NCBI RefSeq assembly: GCF_027270315.1
Contig: NZ_CP114413.1
Span: forward strand, 310,001 to 374,000
DNA from: Streptomyces cinnabarinus
Lineage (GTDB): Bacteria > Actinomycetota > Actinomycetes > Streptomycetales > Streptomycetaceae
DNA length: 64,000 bases
Direction of reading: 5' to 3'
Positions 60,601 through 64,000 of this stretch are shown in pieces. The notes under the pieces are model-generated. The model searched no databases, was not told the origin of the DNA, and was given only the letters and a program-made list of their open reading frames with translations. The translations under genes and the position numbers were made by a program. Each line of letters begins with the position of its first letter. Position 1 is the stretch's first letter.

Positions 60601-61464
60601 CTGACCATCGGCTCGCTGTTCGAGGCGCCGACCCCGGCCGCGCTCGCCGCACGGCTCGACGACACGGGACCGGCCGCCTCCGACGCCCTGGACGTCGTAC
60701 TGCCGCTGCGGGCGACGGGTGACCGGCCGCCGCTGTTCGCCGTGCATCCGGCGGGCGGGCTGGCCTGGTGTTATGCGGGCCTTGCGGCGCGACTGGGGCC
60801 GGAGCAGCCGGTGCACGGTATTCAGGCGCGCGGTCTGGCCGGGGACGAGCCGCTGCCGTCGAGTCTTCAGGAGCAGGCCGAGGACTATGTGCGGCGGATC
60901 CGCGCGGTGCGGCCGCACGGGCCGTACCGGCTGGTGGGCTGGTCGGTCGGCGGGGTGCTCGCGCACACGGTGGCCGTGCTGCTCCAGGAGGCCGGTGAGC
61001 GGGTCGACCTGCTGGCGCTGCTGGACGCGTTCCCGGCCGAGCAGTGGCGCGAGCGGCCGGCGCCCGAGGAGGGCGACGCGCTGACCGCGGTGCTCCGCAT
61101 GGCGGGCTTCGACCGCCGCGGCGAGCGCACCCGGGACGACGTGCTGGCCACGCTGCGCCGGGCGGGCAGTCCGCTGGCGGGCCTGTCCGAGCACACGCTG
61201 GCCCGGATCGTCGACATCGTGCCGAACCACGCGCGGATGATGCGCGAGCACCACCACCGCCGCTACGAGGGCGACGTGCTGTTCTTCACCGCCGCCGCAC
61301 CGCGCGCGGAGGAGTGGCTGACCCGCCGGGCCTGGCGCCCACATGTGAGCGGGGTCATCGACAACCACGACCTGGACTGCACGCATCCGCAACTCCTGCA
61401 AGCGGCGCAGCTCGACGCGGTCGCCGAGCGCCTCACGATCCGTCTGAAGGAGCTGGACGCATGA
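57613..61464 (+). CDS. entF: Single-module siderophore NRPS, C-A-T-TE, serine-specific (EntF-like)
   Basis: 1283 residues. Condensation domain 1-about 430 with RIHHLVMDGYGYS (HHxxxDG at 130-136). Adenylation about 440-935 with YTSGSTGRPKG (597), FDVSVWEFFW (642-651), VFCSGEALP, NLYGPTEAAVDVTY (736) and GKLDRRELP. Carrier with LGGTSLLAVRL (Ser979). Thioesterase from about 1040 with RLVGWSVGGVLAH (Ser1111) and NHDLDCTH. The pocket residues I can read are the same as those of E. coli EntF (DVWHFSLVDK, serine). One module with a TE, plus EntA/B/C/E, is the enterobactin design: three DHB-Ser units cyclised by the TE. Bacillibactin and griseobactin synthetases have two or more modules. Confidence 0.85.
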   Translation: MTTLPLTAAQSGMWFAQALDPLSPAQNTAECLDIDGPLDPELFATALRRVTEEAEALRVAVEDTPEGPRQHLCAAVELPLTVHDPCTEQQAESWMRADLAEPFDLATGPLFRHALFRVGDRRWLWYQRIHHLVMDGYGYSLLVRRTAEVYTALAEGREPGPRTFGTLADLVADDAAYRDSAAFEADRAHWAEAFADRPEAPRLAGRGALPSRTFHRRTTQPAPETTGRLRDLATRLRATWPDVLIAAQALYTSRATAQSDVVLGLPMMGRMGSAALRVPGMVMNVLPLRLTVSPEASLAELVRQVVLGIREVRRHQRYRYEDIRRDLGLLGESRGLVGPLVNIMPFDYGVDFAGAPARARNLSAGPVDDLTVNVYDRADGRGLRIDHDGNPALYGESELAAHQDRFVHLLERLTETDPHLPLATHGIATPDEQVLVLDEFNRTEVALPPTTLIGPIEAQAARTPQAPALVYGDTTLTYAELNARANRLAHHLRSLGAGPGSVVAVSVPRSTELIVSLLAVLKAGAAYLPLDPDYPAQRLAYMLQDAAPVCAVTDRAGRLPEGSGTPLVVLEGLDVSAYPWVDPGRALTPAHPAYVIYTSGSTGRPKGVVVSHGAIDNRLRWMQHEYGLGAGDRVIQKTPSSFDVSVWEFFWPLREGATLVVADPGGHKDPVYLARLIREQAVTTCHFVPSMLQVFLSGPDAAGCGGLRRVFCSGEALPRETANAFGRILPGVELHNLYGPTEAAVDVTYHACAPEASGPVPIGRPVWNTRLYVLDAGLQPCPPGVPGELYLAGRQLADGYLRRAELTASRFVADPFGPAGTRMYRTGDLARWTADGEIEYLGRTDHQVKLRGQRIELGEIETALTAQPGVDGACALVREDRLVGYVTGGADPVAVRAALARELPEHMVPAAVVALDAFPLSPNGKLDRRELPAPLFAGGESARRPATAREETLTLVFAQVLGVEQVGPDDAFFDLGGTSLLAVRLVARIRQEFGAELTIGSLFEAPTPAALAARLDDTGPAASDALDVVLPLRATGDRPPLFAVHPAGGLAWCYAGLAARLGPEQPVHGIQARGLAGDEPLPSSLQEQAEDYVRRIRAVRPHGPYRLVGWSVGGVLAHTVAVLLQEAGERVDLLALLDAFPAEQWRERPAPEEGDALTAVLRMAGFDRRGERTRDDVLATLRRAGSPLAGLSEHTLARIVDIVPNHARMMREHHHRRYEGDVLFFTAAAPRAEEWLTRRAWRPHVSGVIDNHDLDCTHPQLLQAAQLDAVAERLTIRLKELDA

Positions 61465-61640
61465 CCGGTCCCTTCGATCCCGGACCCGAGGACCGGGCGA
61501 CCCACCTGGTGCTGGAGAACGCGGCCGGACAGCTGTCGCTGTGGCCCGTCTGGCGTGCCGTCCCCGCCGGCTGGACCACGGGCTTCGGGCCCGCCTCGCA
61601 CGCGGACTGTGCGCGACGAGTCGAGGCGGCCGAGGGATGA
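61461..61640 (+). CDS. MbtH-like protein
   Basis: 59 residues, ATGA overlap with the NRPS stop. The signature is complete: LENAAGQLSLWPVWRAVPAG (NxExQxSxWP...PxGW), then TTGFGPASHADCARRVEAAE. It lacks the final Trp of many homologues. MbtH proteins bind and activate adenylation domains, here that of EntF. The next gene overlaps its stop by ATGA. Confidence 0.93.
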   Translation: MTGPFDPGPEDRATHLVLENAAGQLSLWPVWRAVPAGWTTGFGPASHADCARRVEAAEG

Positions 61641-62404
61641 CCACGACGCTCACGCCCCGGGTGCTGGTCCGCGGCCCGGGACTGCGGCCCCCGCACCTCG
61701 CGCACGGTCCCCTGCTCTGGGTCGTCCGCGCACCCGAGCCGGGCGCGCCGCTGGACGAGTCGGTGCTGGACGCGGCCGAGCGGCGCCGTGCGGCCGCCCT
61801 GCGCCGACCGGCCGAACGGGCCCTGTACGTCGCTGCGCACAGCGCCCTGCGCCGGGTACTCAGCGCGTACACGGGCATCGCGGCTCCCGCCCTGCGGCTG
61901 ATCCGGCAATCCTGTCCGCGCTGCGGCGACCTCCACGGCAGGCCCGCGCTGGCCGGACCAGCGGGCCAGGGCGTGCACTTCTCGCTGTCCCACTCCGGCG
62001 GACTCGCCCTCCTCGGGCTCGCCTCGGCGCCGGTGGGCGTCGACGTCCAGCGGGTCCCCGACCCACGGCTGGCGGCAGAGGCGTCCAGGGCACTGCACCC
62101 GTCCGAGCGGGCCCAGTTGGAGAACCTGCCGCCCAAGGCCCGCGTCGCCGCCTTCGCGCGCTGCTGGACCCGCAAGGAAGCGTTCCTCAAGGCGACGGGC
62201 GACGGTCTGTCGCTCCGGGCCCTGCACGAGCTGTACGTCGGGACCGGGCCACGTCCGGCCGGGCCGACCGGCTGGGCCTTCGCCGACGTCGAGATGCCCA
62301 TGGGCTGGACCGCGGCCTGCGTGGCGGGGCTCAGCGTTCCAGCAACTCCACCAGTCCGTCCGCCAGTTCGGTGCGCCAGCAGAGGTAGTCGTGTCCGCCG
62401 TTGA
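61637..62404 (+). CDS. Sfp-type phosphopantetheinyl transferase
   Basis: 255 residues, ATGA overlap with mbtH. Motifs: VHFSLSHSGGLALLGLASAP, VGVDVQRVPD (metal Asp) and CWTRKEAFLKATGDGL (WxxKEA). It transfers the phosphopantetheine arm from CoA to the carrier Ser residues of EntB and EntF. It is the last gene of the biosynthetic operon. Its last 74 bases overlap the convergent esterase gene, so the C-terminal PPVRCASRGSRVRR tail is encoded opposite the esterase end and is probably unstructured. Confidence 0.9.
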   Translation: MTTTLTPRVLVRGPGLRPPHLAHGPLLWVVRAPEPGAPLDESVLDAAERRRAAALRRPAERALYVAAHSALRRVLSAYTGIAAPALRLIRQSCPRCGDLHGRPALAGPAGQGVHFSLSHSGGLALLGLASAPVGVDVQRVPDPRLAAEASRALHPSERAQLENLPPKARVAAFARCWTRKEAFLKATGDGLSLRALHELYVGTGPRPAGPTGWAFADVEMPMGWTAACVAGLSVPATPPVRPPVRCASRGSRVRR

Positions 62405-63581
62405 ACTCCCGATAGGAGGAGTCGTGATAGCCGAGTCGGCCGAGCGTGTCCCGCAGTCGGCGGGCCGCGGGCAGCGCCACCCACTCCTGCTCCCCGAAGG
62501 AGAGCCGGAAGCACACCGGCAGCCGTGGCAGTCCGGCGATGACACCGTTCAGCCACTCGGCCCGCTCCCCGACGGGCCACCAGAACGAGCCCGACTGCAC
62601 CAGGGCGTTGCCGAAGCGATGAGGTGCGAGGACCGCGGCGTAGGCGGCGGTCAGCCCGCCGAGGCTCTGTCCGGCGATCACGGTACGAGCCGGGTCGTCG
62701 GTCAGCGGGAGCCGTCCGGTGGCCCAGGGCAGCAACTCCTCGGCGAGGAAGGCGATGTACTCGGGCCGGCAGGACAACTCCGCCCAGCGGGTGGCCTCGT
62801 CCACGGCGTCCGGCAGGACCGCGGCGACGGGCGGGATGCGTCCGTCGGCGATGAGCGTGTCCAGCAGGCGGGACAGCCCGAGCCGGGGCTGCCAGTGGTC
62901 GCCGTCCAGCAGCACCAGCACCGGCAGCTTCTCCGACGTCCGTGCCGCGCGCGGCGGTTCGTACAGCCACACCCGGCGCCGGGCGCCGAGGTGCGCGCTG
63001 TCCACCTCGTGCTCGGTGACGGTGCCCCGCTCGATGTCCGGCCGATGGTCCATCACCCGGGGGGCGGCGGGGAGTTCGGCGTAGGAGACCGGACCGCTGT
63101 CCCAACGGTGGGGCAGAGTACGGGCGTTGAGGGGGTCCGCGCGGCGCTTCGTCCGCAGCCACGGCCAGTACCCGGGGGTGCCCGGGTCGGGGCCGTCGCC
63201 CTCGTCGACGTAGAAGTCGTAGGTGCCGCGCCAGTCGTCACGCAGCCGGACGGTCCAGTGCCAGACGTCCGTGCCGGCGACGCGCTCCATCAGGTTGCCC
63301 TCGGGGTCCCGTGGATCGCCGAGCTTGTTCGGCAGGATCTGCACGGCCCGGGTCGTGGGGCCGCCGCGCCACAGGAACGTGACGGCCAGGTGGTCGGCGG
63401 CGCCCAGTGGGTCGGGTCCGGTCCAGGGCGTGCCCCGGCGGCGGACCTCCGCCCAGAAATCCACCGTGCCGTCCCGGCCGGGCAGCGCACAGGCCGGTGC
63501 GGGCAGCCGGGGTACGGGCTCGGGCCGCGCCAGACGGGGCGGGTGGTGCGGGGTGTCCTCGGGTGGCACGGGCACGGGCAT
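62331..63581 (-). CDS. fes: Fes-like ferric enterobactin esterase (second copy)
   Basis: 416 residues. The same domain order as the esterase at 50.7 kb: AVTFLWRGGPTTRAVQILPN, VAGTDVWHWTVRLRDDWRGT, VLVLLDGDHWQPRLGLSRLL, AGQSLGGLTAAYAAV (Ser306) and EFNGGHDYLCWRTELADGL. The N-terminal third matches Fes better than the first copy does (DPLN and YDFYVDEGDG region). It is transcribed leftward from the iron box at 63618-63636 and converges with the PPTase gene. Two copies probably act on different ferric forms or give higher turnover. Confidence 0.9.
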   Translation of the reverse strand: MPVPVPPEDTPHHPPRLARPEPVPRLPAPACALPGRDGTVDFWAEVRRRGTPWTGPDPLGAADHLAVTFLWRGGPTTRAVQILPNKLGDPRDPEGNLMERVAGTDVWHWTVRLRDDWRGTYDFYVDEGDGPDPGTPGYWPWLRTKRRADPLNARTLPHRWDSGPVSYAELPAAPRVMDHRPDIERGTVTEHEVDSAHLGARRRVWLYEPPRAARTSEKLPVLVLLDGDHWQPRLGLSRLLDTLIADGRIPPVAAVLPDAVDEATRWAELSCRPEYIAFLAEELLPWATGRLPLTDDPARTVIAGQSLGGLTAAYAAVLAPHRFGNALVQSGSFWWPVGERAEWLNGVIAGLPRLPVCFRLSFGEQEWVALPAARRLRDTLGRLGYHDSSYREFNGGHDYLCWRTELADGLVELLER

Positions 63582-63617
63582 GTGGGCGGACTCCGGTCGG
63601 CGGGTCGGTTCTTCCGA

Positions 63618-63636
63618 TTAGGCCACCCTAACCTCG
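63618..63636. promoter_or_regulatory. Iron-box-like element between fes and the secreted-protein gene
   Basis: TTAGGCCACCCTAACCTCG keeps the outer half-sites TTAGG and CTAACCT of the iron-box consensus (13 of 19 positions) but has changed centre bases. It lies between the divergent esterase and secreted-protein genes and is a plausible, weaker DmdR site. Confidence 0.6.
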
Positions 63637-63690
63637 CCCCCCTCTTCCCCTTTCACCTGCTCTCTTTCCTCTGCCAGGAGTACGTCTGCC

Positions 63691-64000
63691 ATGACTTCCC
63701 ACAGACCCGCCGTACGGCGCGTCCTCATCGTCACCGCCGGTGCGGCGGCCCTGGGCCTCGGCGCCCTGTCCGCTCCGCTGACGGGCCCTCCGGGGACCGA
63801 CCTCACCGGCTCGGTCGCCCTCGCGGCCGACTCCGCCGCACCCGCCGTCAACCTGGGCACGACCTCCGTACGACCCGGCGGCGAGGTGTCGTTCACGGCA
63901 ACCGGCTTCCCGGCCGGGGCCACGCTCAGCGTCAAGTTCGACGACACCACCCTGCTGAAGCAGTTCCCGATCGGCGACGACGGCAGCGTGTCGAGGACGG
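63691..64000 (+). CDS. Secreted protein, N-terminal part (possibly HtaA-like)
   Basis: The ATG at 63691 has CAGGAG upstream; the gene leaves the window. A Sec signal (RRVLIVTAGAAALGLGALSA, about residues 9-28) is followed by a beta-sandwich region SVRPGGEVSFTATGFPAGAT, then LSVKFDDTTLLKQFPIGDDG. This Ig-like motif is found in actinobacterial cell-wall proteins, including those near haem- and siderophore-uptake genes. With an iron box in front, an iron-acquisition surface protein is likely, but the visible 103 residues do not settle it. Confidence 0.6.
   Translation, partial: MTSHRPAVRRVLIVTAGAAALGLGALSAPLTGPPGTDLTGSVALAADSAAPAVNLGTTSVRPGGEVSFTATGFPAGATLSVKFDDTTLLKQFPIGDDGSVSRT

Noticed and set aside
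58609..63162. Leftward open frame of 1,517 codons opposite the NRPS
   Set aside because: Mirror of the biased codon use of the NRPS and esterase; repetitive Arg/His/Gly composition and no domain.
1..64000. CRISPR arrays, insertion sequences, attachment-site repeats, tRNA genes
   Set aside because: I looked for regular spaced repeats, transposase or integrase motifs and cloverleaf-like segments and found none; the Tap/Tpg-like cassette has no visible flanking att repeats.

Overview
The window is high-GC actinobacterial DNA with strong GC3 bias, frequent GTG and TTG starts, ATGA/GTGA translational overlaps, Tat-type signal sequences and DmdR/IdeR-type iron boxes. Everything points to a Streptomyces chromosome. 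Genes are dense on both strands, no gene-free stretch exceeds 300 bases, and I saw no tRNA, rRNA, CRISPR array or transposase.

Layout. 0-2 kb: the end of a PP2C phosphatase, then a HEAT-repeat protein co-transcribed with a MerR regulator that itself carries HEAT repeats. 2-13 kb: housekeeping and accessory single genes, namely a PD-(D/E)XK nuclease-like protein, a secreted EEP-fold phosphodiesterase, a DUF885 protein, a mycothiol-dependent isomerase-like protein, two GNATs, a LysR regulator, a hexapeptide acetyltransferase, a nucleotidyltransferase, a methyltransferase and a BtrH-like protein. A secreted repeat protein at 7.3-8.4 kb is frameshifted in a run of eight G. 13.1-15.7 kb: a leftward cassette of an XRE regulator, a Tap-like protein with a polymerase-like core, and a Tpg-sized HTH protein. 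It looks like a divergent telomere-replication pair. 15.9-18 kb: cold-shock protein, perfect terminator, DEAD-box helicase. 18-21 kb: a TetR regulator and a divergent dehydrogenase-like gene sharing three tandem operators, then a secreted GH64 glucanase with a palindromic operator. 21.2-27.1 kb: a run of damaged genes, comprising a frameshifted HIT hydrolase, a C-terminally truncated DUF4132 gene, and a metallopeptidase/anchor-D gene cut by one TAG. 27-36 kb: alpha/beta hydrolase, DinB with an inserted HTH-like segment, GH15, BrkB, LLM oxidoreductase, DUF1877, TauD, and an APH-fold kinase.

36-43.5 kb is a fructan-utilisation locus: a secreted GH32 enzyme faces a binding protein, two permeases and a cytoplasmic GH32 enzyme in one coupled operon, closed by a LacI repressor. 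No ATPase is encoded, consistent with a shared ATPase such as MsiK. 43.5-48.5 kb: TSUP permease, secreted cupin, a PAS/GAF/SpoIIE/HATPase signalling protein, peroxiredoxin and MarR.

48.5 kb to the end is a catechol siderophore locus. Two FecCD permeases run left from a 19-bp iron box. A Fes-like esterase, siderophore-binding lipoprotein, EntA, EntC, EntE, EntB-ArCP, a single-module C-A-T-TE NRPS with an EntF-like serine pocket, MbtH and a PPTase run right. A second Fes-like esterase and a second iron box close it, followed by the start of a secreted protein. The gene content predicts an enterobactin-type tri-(DHB-Ser) lactone made, imported and hydrolysed under iron control. No cognate ABC ATPase or exporter lies inside the window.
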